A stretch of 64,000 nucleotides of DNA, taken from assembly GCA_030272155.1 (NCBI GenBank), contig CP126192.1, positions 6,482,501 to 6,546,500 on the forward strand, written 5' to 3'. The notes below the pieces were generated by a model. The model ran no database searches. It saw nothing but the letters and a program-made list of their open reading frames with translations, and was not told the DNA's origin. Source of the stretch: Tetradesmus obliquus. Its lineage: Eukaryota > Chlorophyta > Chlorophyceae > Sphaeropleales > Scenedesmaceae. The position numbers were made by a program, and so were the translations under genes. Below, one piece after another: positions 1-12,300 of the stretch. Every line of letters begins with the position of its first letter. Position 1 is the stretch's first letter.

Positions 1-440
1 GGGGTGTAGGGTGGTCAACCCCTTGGTTAATTGCTCAGCAACTTGAAGGATATTACAAAGATGGAGCATAACCATGCTGTCCTGGCTGTCTGACCTGCCA
101 GCAATAGCTGTGGCGAACAGCTTGATGATCATCATGATGCATGCATCCTTATGCTTGAGCACACACTGTTTCAGATTCAGGTTATACAACGGCACATCAG
201 GCACGCCATGCACAGCAGGTTGCCCACTCCTTGAAGCCAAGGCCATGCTCTACACAGCCACACGCAACTGTGTTTGGAGTGCTGGGCTGGTGTACTACAC
301 CCCTAGCAGGGGCTGGGCCACCATGTGAGCTGAGCAGAAGTGGGCCACCAGCTGCTGCTGCTGCTGCTGGTGGTGCTGCTGCTGCTTCTGGTGGTGGTGG
401 TGGTGGTGGTGCTGCTGCTGCCGCTGCCGCTGCTGCTACG
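1..440. other. Left edge, no gene recognised
   Basis: I see no convincing exon on either strand. Positions about 346-435 hold a (CTG/GTG)-rich low-complexity run that gives Ala/Gly or Pro/Ala open frames by composition alone. Confidence 0.5.
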
Positions 441-834
441 TTAACTCAGCTGCGCCAGCAGCCCGCATGCGGCATGCAGGCTGAGGTGCGTGAGGCGTGC
501 ACAGGCACTGTGTAGCTCAACCTCCTGCAACTTGGCTGTGTAAACAACATGAGCTGACGCCAAGCACTGCTGAATGGCACACACACATGCTCGTGCACGC
601 CCAGCTGATGCAGTGTCCAGCCAGAAAATGGGTTGATGCTTCAAAGGGGGGCTCCCCCTTGTGCGGTCAAATGTAAAAGGACGAATTTTTACGGCTCCAG
701 GATCCAGAAGGACCGTGGTTAATGCATAGCTGTGCACCTTCAAGCAATGCTGGACCAATGCTGGAATGATCTGGTCACTGCACTGCAGGATTCAGCCACA
801 AGAGCTTTGCTGGAGGTGTATACTCAACAGCGCA
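441..834 (-). other. Possible extra 3' exons of the neighbouring minus-strand gene
   Basis: Two pieces look exon-like on the minus strand. About 783-738 has a CAG acceptor and a GTGCAC donor around a short helix-like peptide (SDQIIPALVQH). A stretch ending in TAA at 441 codes for a helical peptide (ASAHVVYTAKLQEVELHSA). I could not join them in phase to the upstream exons, so the 835-1757 gene may end at 835 or continue here. Confidence 0.25.
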
Positions 835-1757
835 TCAGCTGTTGGCATGGCCCTCGTGCTGCTGCTGCTGCACCCCGCTGTGATGCTGCTCAGGCGCATT
901 CCATAGCTCCGAGTGCTGTGCAGGGCCCTCCGTCCACTGCTCTTGCTGCTGCTGCCGATGCTGCTGTTGCAAGGCCTGCCAGTTGTCCAGAGCTTGCTGC
1001 ACCGCCTGCTCTGCCTCTGCCCTGCGCCGTGCATCCCATCTTGCAGCAGTGGCCTGCAGGCAGGTGCACAAGTGCAGCAGACAGCAGGCACTGTCACAGG
1101 CGCACACCTCGGCCAATGACTAAGCAGCATGTATATGGAACAATGTGCCTGCCACTAAAGGCCAGGCAATTGAGCCTGCCAGCGCCTGCACGGTGTCCCA
1201 CTGGGGCAGGTGGCACTTCCGCGCACAAAACATCTGTTGCATGGCATACTGAACAAGGGCTGCAGCTCACCCCTAGCGGCCCCGGCTGCAACACTTCTAC
1301 CACCTCTTGCACAGACCGCTCCAAGGACCTGCGGAAACACAATTCTGCAGTTGAACGCCAACACAGAGCAGCACAGCCAGCAGTTGCAACTCCTGCAGCA
1401 CCTGCTGCCCTCACCTGGCTGCCCGCTGTGACTGCTGCAGCACGTTGCCTGCGAGTTGCAGAGTTACATCAGATATCATATCGTTTTGGGCTTGCATGTC
1501 CTGGTAGATGGCTAGAGGACACCATGGGTGCCAACGCATGACAACAGCTACTGTTCCTGCTGCTCACCAAGCGCTTTGAGGAACTGCATAGCTGCTCTGC
1601 TGATGCAAAACCACCACTCCAAGGAAGGGATCACTGCGAACACAGGCTTAGACGCAGCACGCCACAGCTGCAGCTATTGTTGCATGCTCACCAGAATTCA
1701 CACAGACGGTCACACCCTCACACCCAGCGTGTCAGTTAGCTGTTTGCGCAACTCCAT
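835..1757 (-). CDS. Tentative small coiled-coil protein, unknown function
   Basis: I do not recognise this gene. A chain of five minus-strand exons closes in phase: 1757-1724 (ATG, MELRKQLTDTL), 1633-1568, 1448-1415, 1328-1271 and 1053-835 (TGA). Each intron has GT and CAG ends. The product would be about 136 residues: a short hydrophobic segment near residues 15-35, an acidic helix (RSLERSVQEVVEV), then an Arg/Glu/Gln-rich stretch (RRRAEAEQAVQQAL) typical of a coiled coil, ending in a Gln/His-rich tail. It lies head to head with the G-patch gene, with about 220 bases between the start codons. No catalytic motif is visible. The main support is that four successive junction phases agree. The last exon could instead be spliced to sequence below 835. 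A chance chain cannot be excluded. Confidence 0.38.
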
Positions 1758-1980
1758 TTTATTCTATCTTTCTCTTCAAGTGGGCTAAACTTGTTGTTGC
1801 AACGCGTGTGGCCTCGAACCTGTTGCAGCCACCGCTGCCCACCCATTTCGCACTTTCGGCAGCCAGCAAGTGCCGAGCGGCTGCTGTGAAAGGGCAGCTA
1901 CCGCAGTGTTCATTTGTTCTTCTTTCTTCAGCTTTCTTCAGCTTTCTGAACGTTGCCTCAAGTAGCAGGAGCGCCACGCC

Positions 1981-4900
1981 ATGGCGTCTGCCTCTACTCT
2001 GCCCAACTTGTATCAGGGCGTGGAAAAGGAGTCTTTCGGCTACAAGCTGCTGGCCAACTTTGGCTGGAAGGAAGGCCAGGGCTTGGTACGTGCGATGCTG
2101 CTGAGAACAGGGGCATTTTGTAGTAGTAATAGTGCTGCTGCTGACGCCGCTGGCCCTGCTGTCAGCGCCTCCTGCAAGTAGTAGTGCAGACAGGTGTTGT
2201 GCCAGATTAAAGGCATCAAACATGCTTAGCTGAATGGCATTCCCATCTGCTGTGGCTGCTGCTGCCACAGGGCGCCAACAAGCAAGGCATCAAGGAGCAT
2301 CTGAAGGTCAAGAAGAAGCAAGATGCACTGGGTGTGGGAGCGGTGAGTGCACCCACTGCTGCTGCCCACATGTTTGCAGGCATGCAGTGCTGTACTCTTC
2401 GTTATGTGCAGCGACAGCCGTATGTGCAGCGACAGCCGTATGTGCAGCGAAAGCCAGAATCTGGCAAGCAGTTGCAACAGAGCTGGCTGGCTCGGCCAGG
2501 CTGGTCAGGTCCTTCCCACAGCCCATTACATGCTGCAGCACACATGCCCAGTTCAAGGACATTAACCCTGCTGCACGCTGCCAATGTCTCCCCTTGCAGA
2601 ACTCAACTCAACACTGCCAGTCTTGCGCTGTGCCATATGTTCCACATGGCAAGTCACTCGTGTCGTTGAATGTGTTTGTCATGCATGTCCTGCCGCAGGC
2701 GGAGCAGGCTCACAAGCTGCGTGACTGGACCACCGGCATGGTGGGCTATGATGCAATCCTGACAGGCCTCAAAGAGATATCTCGCGGCGGCCCCAGCAGC
2801 AGCATTGATGAGGATGAGTCATCGGAGCAGGGCCACTCTTCAGGATACGATAGCGATAGTGACACCTCAGGCGGTGCACCTGCAAAGCCTGCTGCTGCTG
2901 CAGCTGCAGCAAAGCAGGAGAGCAAGAAGAAGAGCAAGAAGGCGGCAGCAGCAGCAGCAGAACAAGAAAAGCAGAAGAAGCGGGGCAAGAAGCAGCAGGG
3001 CAAGGCAGCAGCAGATGCTGATTCACCAACAGCAAAGCGTGCACAAAAGTCGCACGGCAGCAGCAGCAGCAGCGAGTCAGACTCTGGTTCAGACTCTGAT
3101 TCAGACTCAGACACTAATGCTCAGCCAGCTGCTGCTGCTGGCGTGCCGAAAACCGTGTCGCGCGTCAAGGCAGCGTCGCACCTCGGCCGCTACCAGAAGC
3201 GCGAGAAAGCCAAGACAGTGCGCAACTACTCCGCCAATGACCTGGCAGCAATCCTAGGCCTGCCTGGCAGCGCGCCCCCAGTGGCCAATGGTGAGGGGGC
3301 AGCAGGCTGGGCAGCAGCAGCAGCTGTCAGCAACCCTGCGGGCGCTGGCGCCGGCGGCAGCAGCAGCAGCAGCGATAGTGGCAGCAGCAGCGACAGCGAT
3401 AGTGAGGCTGGTGGTGAGCAGCGCCTGCGGCCCAGCACTCCCCCAGGCTCTGACTCGCCACCTGGCAGGTCTCAGCAGCGCGGTTTAGGTGACGGCAAAG
3501 CCCCAAACCTCGTTGTCGACGAGGAGCTGCAGCCTGTTAGTGACGATCCCGAAGAGGCGGCTGGGCAAAGGGTGTGGTGGCGCAGCCTGTTTGTGCGTGC
3601 GGGGCGCACCGGCGGCGCCGCGCCTGCTGCTGCTGCTGCTGCTGCTGCTGGCAGTAGCAAGCAGCGTATCAACATCAGCGGCTTTCAGGAGGATGACCAG
3701 ACCAACCTGTACATGCAGGTGAGTGGGGTGCACAGAGGGCTGGCTTGCTGCACACACTGTGACAACTGTCATGTTGCTGAGGGTCAACACTGCCATGCCT
3801 CTGTGGACCTTGCATATCGTCTTGCCCTCTAGCCTCAGAGCAGATCAGACACAGCGTACATGCAGGTGGGCGCACAGCTGGCTACATGCGTTCACGCTTG
3901 CATGCTGCTGCGTGTCATGCTGAACTGGCACGGCTTCTTTCTGTTGTACGCATTGCTCAGGGATGCTGACTAGATGTCAACGCACGGCCTCAAGGCTTCG
4001 AGGGTGCTCTTATCATTCCATGTCTGACTGCCTCAACCAGTGTATGCTCTTTGGCAGCAACTTTGGTGAAAGCATTGCACATCCGGCGGTCAGCTGGCGT
4101 GTGTGCATCACAGCTGCTGGCGCTGCCGCTGCTTTTTTCTACGCTGTAGCTTCCTTTTCACCCACGCATACCAGCCCCAACTTAAGTTGCTTGCACTTAT
4201 ATGTTGCTGTGTCATGCATGCAGGCCCAGGAGGGAGCCACTAAGGGCAAGCAGGGCCTGGGCAGGTCTAGCATGCCTAAGAAGGTGGCAGGCACGCGCTG
4301 GCAGGGCAAGAAGACTCGGCTAGGCAGCGACAGCGAAGATGAAGCAGAGGAGGAGCAGCAGCAGCAGCAGGAAGGTGATGCTGCGGCTGGCGAGGCTGCG
4401 GCTGCTGCTGCTGCCGCTGCTGCAGCTAGGACGTATGTCAAGAATGGCATCACCATTGTGATGCCTGTCAAGCGGGGGCCAGCAGGAGCAGCAGCAACAG
4501 CAGCAGGGAGAGGCAGCTGCAGCTGCAGGTGGGAAGGAGCAGAAGAAGGACAAGAAGCAGAAGCAAAGCAAGCAGCAGCAGCAGCAGCTGCAGCAGGATG
4601 CTGCAGGCAGCAGCAAGCCAAAGCGGGAAAAGAAGCAGAAGCAAGAGGAGGCCGCAGCAGCTGCTGTCGGCAGCAGCAAGAAGCGCAAGCAGCAGCAAGC
4701 AGTTGAGGCGGCCGCGGCAGCAGCAGCTGGCAGCAGCCAGAAGAAAAGCAAGAAGGCGAAGCAGGAACAGCAGCAGCAGCCGCCGCCGCCGCAGCAGCAG
4801 GTGCCGCAGGTCAAGTGGGCGAAGCTTGCAGCGAAGATTCTGGAGGGTGCCCCTAAGAAGCGCATGCGGGTGCAGAAGCTGCACCGCAAGGTGGTTGCTG

Positions 4901-5025
4901 CTGCTGGATACGATGTTGAGGCTCCGGGTGTAGACACGGAGCAGCTGTTTGCGCAGATGCTGCGCAAGCTGAAGAAGGCTGAGGGGCTGGCAGTGTGTGA
5001 GAAGTATGTGGGGCTGGCTGGCTGA
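1981..5025 (+). CDS. G-patch domain nucleolar protein (GPATCH4-like)
   Basis: Exons are 1981-2085, 2271-2342, 2699-3718 and 4224-5025, all with GT/AG joints in phase 0. Exons 1 and 2 together form a G-patch (GYKLLANFGWKEGQGL then GANKQGIKEHLKVKKKQD), the fold that binds and stimulates DEAH-box RNA helicases. Downstream come the motifs that recur in plant homologues: DWTTGMVGYDAIL, SHLGRYQKREKAKTVRNYS, a segment with INISGFQEDDQTNLYMQ, and GKQGLG plus AGTRWQGKKTR. The middle and the last third are Lys, Ser/Asp, Ala and Gln runs, as expected for a nucleolar ribosome-biogenesis factor. A conserved-looking basic C-terminal domain (KWAKLAAKILEGAPKKR) ends at TGA 5025. The reading frame shifts by one base at the G run 4474-4478 inside exon 4; with that shift the product is about 665 residues. 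Family assignment is confident; GPATCH4 orthology is an inference from the KQD-GVG pattern. Confidence 0.85.
2403..2455 (+). repeat. 18-base tandem repeat, 3 copies
   Basis: The unit TATGTGCAGCGACAGCCG occurs at 2403 and 2421 exactly and at 2439 with one mismatch and truncated. It lies in intron 2 of the G-patch gene. Confidence 0.9.
4474..4478 (+). other. Frame break at a five-G run in the G-patch gene
   Basis: Upstream, the coding frame reads KNGITIVMPVKRG. Downstream, the Lys/Gln-rich frame that reaches the C-terminal domain is offset by one base. Removing one G from the run GGGGG joins the two frames without loss. No plausible intron fits: the nearest GT...AG pair would be about 25 bases. 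A sequencing or assembly slip in the homopolymer is the simplest reading; a recent real mutation is the alternative. Confidence 0.6.
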
Positions 5026-5918
5026 GTGTGCAGTGCGGCTGCAGTGGCTTGTACATCTGCATGCGCTCTAGTAAACGAGTGCTAGAGTCACTGGCCAAAT
5101 CCAGAGGATTGTTGATGTAGTGGTTGCCCAATGAGCCTGTCATTGGCTCGCAAACGAGCTGTGTTCCCGTCGTGTCAAAACACAAATTGCGAACAGCCTG
5201 TGCTACTAGTGCGCAGACAGCATGGAGGTGGTGCATGCGATGCTTGTCTCTGTGTTGCTGCAACTAAGCAACAACTCCGTGGCGTTGTGGTTGTGGTTGC
5301 AGCCGTGTGCCAAGAGCTGACAGCAGCGTGATGCACGGCTAGCTGCTTTGACGCTGCTGGCGTCACTAGATGCGGCATTGCAGGCCTTTTCTTGGATTTG
5401 AAGTTGCTGTCAGGATGCAACTGCAGGGCTTCCGCATTTCAGTGCATCAGGCAGTCATGAAACCTGCTGCGACGTCATAACTGTCTATGGCTCCTTCCAA
5501 CATAGTGTTACACAAGCTCAACGTTGCAGCAGCCCACCGTCATGGGCGGCGTATTGACACCCATTAACACGCATTTGAGCTGATAGCAGCAATGGATCCA
5601 AGCTCATTACAGCAAAGCCTGCAATGGCAACATACTGAGGCGGCAGTCGAAGCCCTGTCTCGCACAATAACAGCAGAAGATACACCGTCATACACATGCA
5701 TGTGCATCATGAATGTGCAGCGTGCTAGCCGGCAGCTGCTTGAGGCCAGCATGGTACAACTTGGCGACCAGACCGATTATCATGCTGTGCCAGCCATATG
5801 CATGCGCTTTATCAGCAGCAATAACCAGCTGTGCATGACCAGCGTGCTTCGGCATCCTGGTTTTTTTCTAGAATTCGTCATTTTACATGTGGACGCCTCA
5901 CACTCATGAACGTAAACG
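5026..5918. other. Intergenic between convergent genes
   Basis: This holds the 3' flanks of the G-patch gene (+) and YAE1 (-). Open frames here, for example about 5592-5909 on plus, lack splice context or any family resemblance. Nothing else is recognised. Confidence 0.6.
5883..5887 (-). terminator. Putative TGTAA poly(A) signal of YAE1
   Basis: TGTAA reads on the minus strand about 30 bases after the YAE1 stop codon. TGTAA is the usual poly(A) signal in chlorophyte green algae. One pentamer alone is weak evidence; position and strand are right. Confidence 0.4.
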
Positions 5919-6158
5919 CTAAGTCCACACAATAGGAGGCGGTGCATTGAGCACTGGCCGCTGATCACTGCCACTGCTGCTACTACCTGCTGCTGCTGCT
6001 GCTGCCTCTTCCGCTAGTTTACAGGGTGGCGCTGTTCCAACATCAAAGCCGAGCTTCAGCAGCTCCTGCTTTGTGTGTGCTACCAGCTGCTGCGGCAGCG
6101 GCAGACCCTCTTGCGCGCTTCCACTGCTACCGGCGGCAGCAGCCGCTGCCGCTGCAGG

Positions 6159-6189
<31 letters not shown>

Positions 6190-7605
6190 ATGCCAGCATG
6201 TCCGGCGCCTGCTGCCGCTGCTGGTGCTTCTGCTGCTGCCAAAGCTGCCAGGTCCTCCACTGCTGCTGAGGCATCGGGCCGTGGCTCATCATCTGCAACA
6301 AGGGAAGGAACAGCCAGCTAAGCGGCAAGAGCTTGAAGGGCACGTGCTGCCCTAATATAACATCCTTGCACACAACACAGGATTCTAAAGCACGCATGCC
6401 CATCAACTGCTTTCAACGCCACACGCGAGTCATGCACCCAGTGCCAAGGGACATACAGCACAGCATACAATGCAACTTGCAGTGACAACTAACATTGTGA
6501 CGCATCTGCTCACCTTCCAGATCTAGCTGCTGCAGGGCTGCAGACAGCCGCGTTGCAACGCCGTCAGCCACAGGCTGTGCCAGCAGTGCAGTGCAGGCGT
6601 CCCGCATCAGTGCCTTGCTGGGCACTGCAGTGAGCTGCTGCAGCAGCGCCAGCACCTGCAGCAACATAGATCAACAGCAGGCAGCCAGGGGTGTATGAGG
6701 CATGCCAGTTGTCCATTCATTCTGCATGCAAGCAACGCAACCATGGCGCGCACATATCTGTCTGAAAGCTTGGTCATGTGCCAGACATGGACTGCACACT
6801 TGCCCACTACTCACTACTACCCTTTTGACTCCCCTGCCCTGACATGCGGATGCAGCTAGCTGCACTCCTTGTGGCCACACTTGCATACAACTGCTAGCTG
6901 CAGGACGCCTCTGCGCACTCTGCATTTGCAACTGCACACAGCTGCCTGCCTACCTGAGCCTTGTCTTCTGTGGAGCAGTTGTGCAGGGCCACCAGCGTCT
7001 GCAGCGCTCCGCGTACCAGCCCAAACTCAAAGCCTGCATGAGCACCCTCTGCAAAGCCTGCAGTATGTGCATGCACAGCAGCAGCGCAGCACAGCCTTGC
7101 TGGTTCAGGTTGCGCTTGCGCTGAGGCTACATGTGCTACAGAACGCAACGGGCCAAAGCAAAGCATGCGCATGCGACAGTGCGCATGTAAGCTGAGGCTG
7201 CTGAACCGTAGCAGATGTGATGCGCTGCTGTGCAGTGTTCACTGCTGGCGGCAGCAGTAGCAGCAGCAGCCACCTTATTCATGCAAGATGCCTCCCCGCA
7301 GAACAAACGCAGCAAGGCGTGATAATAAAACGTACCTGCGTTGAAGCCGTGCTGTAAAGTGAGCTCCTTGCCCTCGTCTAGCCCATCCCTGTAGCCACTC
7401 TGCATGCATGCAGCACTGCCGTCAGCAACATCGCTTCAGCGATCAGATGCCGGTTGAAGTAAGTCAGAACGTAACTTACGTTGTAAAACTGCTGGTGGCG
7501 AGTCTCCCACTCCCGATCGAGCGCAGCTTGCTCGGGAGTGTCAGAGTCACCCTCGCCCCATACGTCGTCGTCTGCTGCTGCCGTGGGCTGCTCATTTGCA
7601 CACAT
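5919..7605 (-). CDS. YAE1: YAE1-domain protein, cytosolic Fe-S assembly adaptor
   Basis: Exons on minus are 7605-7480, 7399-7336, 7048-6954, 6655-6514 and 6292-5919; all joints are GT/AG and in phase, giving 266 residues. The start MCANEQ is the first ATG after a likely 5'UTR acceptor. An acidic N-terminus with DDDVWGEG is followed by a Trp-containing helix and the deca-GX3 hallmark of YAE1: glycines spaced about every fourth residue through GYRDGLDEGKELTLQHG, FNAEGAHAG and FEFGLVRG. YAE1 with LTO1 brings the ABC protein Rli1/ABCE1 to the cytosolic Fe-S targeting complex. The C-terminal half has a helix with LQPVADGVATRL-like character, an alanine-rich linker and a short conserved-looking tail ending in PPPIVWT. 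The Ala-rich part is longer than in yeast or animals. Its stop faces the G-patch gene. Confidence 0.85.
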
Positions 7606-9329
7606 GCTGATGATTGAAAGAACCTGAAATGGATGGACCACAGACAGTCTTGGCAGCAACTGCGATTAAGCAGCAGCACAACAGGACCTCTGCACAGCTA
7701 GCTCAGGCTGGATGGTGCTGAGAGGCAGAGCGAGAAGCTGAGGTCATGTAATGCTGAATTTTTTTTGGTAAGTTTGCTGTCTTTGGGTGACAACTGGGTG
7801 CTGTGCTGCATGGTCACTAGCTGCTGGTCACATGCATGGCCTGAAACATGACATGACGGCTTTTGAAAACATCAACAGCTGCAGCAAAGCTGCAACGGCA
7901 CTGCCTAGGGCGTCCCTGGAACTTTTTAGAGTCCAACAACAAGGTACTTGTCAATTTCTGACATTTTCTGGCGTTGATGCCATGGGGCTTGATGGGTAAC
8001 ATGATGATGATTATTGTCAATTTCTGACCAGCAGGTCAGCTTCAACGTTCACGGATTGTTGGCTCAGCAACATTGATTGAAGCATGGCCCACGCCGCCGG
8101 CGGGCTGCAGCGCCGCGCTGCAACGGGCCTGGCGATGCTAGTAGCACCCTGGTGCTGTGTGCCTGCAGTACCCTTTCTCTGCTGTGCGTCAGCTTATAAT
8201 ATTGGTGCATAATGGGTGCATTGATCTCCCCTCATGGAACCTGGCCAATAAGCAAAGCAGCAGTGACGCCGCTATCATAATATGAGCTGGCGATTGCCAG
8301 GTATGCTGTTGCATTTGGTTGATGGCCTCGTGCATCATAAAGCAAGAATAAATTAGCAAATTCTTGGCGCCTGTGTCAAGGTGAATTCATGAAACCAATC
8401 CCCACAGCAATGCTGGGTGCTGCCCCTACCTCAGCCCTGCTGTCCACAGCAAACACACCCGACCGCCGGGCGCTGGTGCTCTTTTGCAAATGTGCGACCA
8501 TGAGACCTGGGCAACCTTGCCCATGCGGCATAAACAAAAGAGCCTGGCACATAATGGCAGTCAACGATGAGTTACTCGCACTTCTTCGAAATCATACACA
8601 GTCTCATGTGCATGCTTGAACCCAAGTCCTCAGAACAGCACAGTCACATGTGCTGCTGTTGAGGCCACTGCTACGATTCTTGCATCCGGTAAGACAAGAC
8701 AGAAAACTATTGGTTGAGCGTGTTTGAAGATTTGTTGTTAGGGCTGTGCGATGCCGGCTGACCAAAGTCACTCGCAGCAGCGCTACCGCTGGATACAACC
8801 GGCAGCGCTGATCCCGGTCTGCTCAAGCATCAAAGTGTTTTGATTGCATTGCTGACGCATTATTAATCAAGCTCAGCCCCATCATGTGCCTGCTTCTTCT
8901 CCCTTGGTCCCTTGCCCGAAAACCCTGGAACACTTCTTCTTAACCACAAGAGTTGTACATGCACGCAGACTGTGCAGTATAGTTGTTGAAAATGTTAGGT
9001 GCTCGGCGGGTCATCAATCGCGACGTCAGCATGAGGATCACAGCGTCACCCGGACAATAACACACTTGTCTTCGCTCGCTTGACTGCTGTCAACTTGTAC
9101 AAGATCTAAAACGCAACAAGCTCACAGGTTTGCTTGCCTAAGCGTGTAACAAGGCCGTTCAGGCCGGCGTCAGAGCTTTGTCAGGTAACAGCGTGATAGT
9201 GCCGCTTCGCGTTTTCCAAGCACAGGGTACACCTGTCCAGCAAATAGGTGGTGACAACACCTGATCTATATCCAATCTGCCTGATATTTTGCAGCAGTGA
9301 CACAGCTGCGTTCTCATTGTTGAGGCAGC
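7606..9329. other. Intergenic between divergent YAE1 and Agenet genes
   Basis: About 1.7 kb with no exon I can support. The 13-mer GTCAATTTCTGAC occurs at about 7948 and again at about 8015. Both neighbouring promoters must lie here. Confidence 0.55.
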
Positions 9330-12300
9330 ATGCAGAGGTCCAAACGGAAGGCGGGCAAGGGAGCCCTCGAGCTCCTGAGCGGGGCAGACAGCGATGACTT
9401 CGAAGAGGCCCCCGCACGTGCACCAAAGGCCATGAAGTCAGACAAGGTAGGTGCCTGTGCACTGCTGCGTGTCTCGCACAGTTTGAGCTACTGCCAGATC
9501 GAGTGCTGACCAACACGGCCCCCGTTGCCACCCCTCAGGTGGAGAAGGTCAGGGTCTGGTGGCCCCCAACAAAGGACAAGGACCGCACCGGCTTCAGCGG
9601 TGCCTACTGGTGGGTCGCATGAGCGTGTTGTGGGCTCGCATGGACGACATGTCCACCATTGAGTTCGTGCTCAATGACATATACTTGCTAAAAGTAGCAG
9701 CCTTTGCTGTGGCTTGGACTTGAAAGGGCGCGCATAAAGTTCGCAGGACGACAGACGGCCTGGGGCAGCAGCAAGCCATTGCAGGCTTGATGCTGTACGA
9801 AAGCCAGGCTTGATCTGCTTTTAATGCCCGACAAGCCTTCGCGCTACCCGGTGACATGCTGTCTTTGTTGATGTGCTGCTCAGCCGAGCAGCAGATACAC
9901 CCTTGTGTGTGCGCTCACACAGCGACGATTACTCGCATCGCTGTGGACCGGTGCATGCTGACACAAAATTACGCACGTGGCTGTCTGATACTTCTCACAT
10001 CATGCTATGCTGGCTGGCAGCACAGGTTTGACTGGCACTGTTTGACCGTGTCCCGCTCTGCTGCTGCTGTTCCTGCAGGCCTGCCTCAGTGCACAGGAAA
10101 GGCACAAACTTCCTGGAAGTGGAGTATGACAATGGGGAGCGCGAGAAGGTTGACCCAGACAACATCTTCCCCTTCGATGTGCCCATCGAGTTTGGCAAGG
10201 AAACTACACCCTTGATGGTGCGCTGCTGGTGTACAGCTGGTGCTACCATGCACATGCGGAGCAGCAAGTATCTGATGCAGTAGTCCTGTAGTCCCAGCAT
10301 ATGTAGGAATCATGCCCAGCATCAGATGCCTGTTTTGTCCAGCAAGCGTGCTTGCCAACTGTTGTTTTGCCTGGCTGCCTGCAGGTGGGCGAGTTTGTTG
10401 AGGTCAGCAACAACAGCAAGACTGACCCGTGCGCCTGGGTGGGCTGCGTGAAGACCTTGGGCAAGAAGTGCCTGGTGAGATTGCTTGGTGCTTCTTTCTT
10501 TCTTTTGCTGCTGTCTCTGTCAACGTGCCAGCAGCTGAACAACATGCATGCTGTTGACAAGCACACCATCTGCCTGCAGGCAACCTCAGCAGGTATGGCC
10601 GTTGCCTGGCTGCCCAGCAGCCTATGCGCTCCAGCAGCATATTCCTCAATAAGATGCATTCCTTTACAGCTCCATCAGCACAGAAAGCCTGGTTTTTCTG
10701 CGATGTTGACGTGAAGTGCTGCTTACTGCGTGCTGCCTGCCGGCCTGCCCTACAGATCAACTACCCCTTCCATGACAGCCCTGATGAGCTGATCAAGGTC
10801 AGCAGCACCCAGAAGCTGGGATGTAACAGTATCACTGCAGCAGTAACGGTTGCGCAGGCACAGGGCCTGATGTTGCATATGACCTTGTGGTTACCTCACC
10901 TTTTGCAGTTGATATCAGCAGCTTGCTCACCTCAGCATGCATGCCTGCGGACAGGGCATGAGGCCACAGCAGCTATAGTGTGAGCTTCAAAGCAACCTGC
11001 GGCAGGTAGCTGCTGCCCTGCACACGCATCCACTGCTGAATCTGAATCGATACTCTGTGGCTGCTGCGCTGCTGCTGTTACTGTTTTCTTTTTGTTCCCT
11101 GCAGCTGGAGCACCTGCGCCGCGCGCGCGTGTGGGACGACCTGGACTGGCAGTACATTGACGTCGGGCAGCGCTGGAAGGCTGGAGAGGTGCGTCGCCAC
11201 TGTTTTGCGTACACCAAGCAATTCTAAGCTTTGTAACTAGTCTCCTGCATGTGCTGCAGGCTGCTGTACATGCCTGAGTGCTCCTGCATGTGCAAACAGG
11301 GGCGTTCTGCCATTGGGTGGCACTACTGCGCTGGACGACCAGCATAACACTTTGCTTGTGATCTGAGCTGGTGCTCACTGCACGTTGCAACCGTGTAGGA
11401 GACGAGTACCAGCGCAACACTTGCCATGTGGTTGCAGCTGCCTTCCTGACGTCTGATGTGATGTGCTGCCTGTCCTGCAGGTGACCTCCCCCATTGAGCT
11501 GAACCTGCTCACTGAGGAGGAGTATTACAGGAAAGTCAAGCAGGTGAGGACGCAGCGGCATGCATCACAGCTCTACAACAGTCCAGACCTTTTCGCGGGT
11601 TGCTTGTGCTGCCACTTGTGTGTGCGCTGCGCGGCTGTGCCTGCATAGGATGGTTCAACTCACCAGCTTCGTGACAATATACGCATGGTGCATGTCACAA
11701 CACTGGGACAGGTTGGAGTGTCAAAAGGTTTGCTGCACCGTGATGATGCTCAAGCCCTAATGTATGGTTTGCGTCGTATGCTCTGTGCTGCAGCTGGGCG
11801 GCAAGGTCAGCGGCGGCAAGGGCAGCCGCGGCAAGAAGCCGGCAGCAGCAGCAGCAGCAGCAGCAGCAGCGCCGCCCTCTGAGTCTGAGGGCAGCGACAG
11901 CCAGCAGGAGGACAGCTCCAGCGGGGAGGAGCAGCAGCAGCCGCAGCCGAAGAAGCAGAGCAGCACGGGGCGGCAGCGAGGGCGGCCGCGCAAGCCGCAG
12001 CACCCCACGCGTTCCATGCTGGACGAGGCCAGCAATGGCACCAGGGAGCGCAAGGTGCGTCCACAGGTGGCCTGCGTGAGCAATTCACCCAAAGGGCTGT
12101 GTGAGCTGCTTTGATGCTGGCAGATACGGCTTGATTGCCGCCGCCTGCCACGTCATGGTGCTGTCGGATGCAGACATGGTTATGGTGGCATGCTGCGCGC
12201 TGACAGCTGTCAACTGGGAGCCGCTTTGGTGCCACAGCTTGCACAGCTGGTGCTGCCGCTGCAACAGTTCTGCTGGTTTTGCAGCTGTAATCAAAGCGTG

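Noticed and set aside
732..1541. Open frame of 269 codons on plus
   Set aside because: Ala/Pro/Gln/His-rich with no domain pattern; it overlaps minus-strand exons whose splice phases agree.
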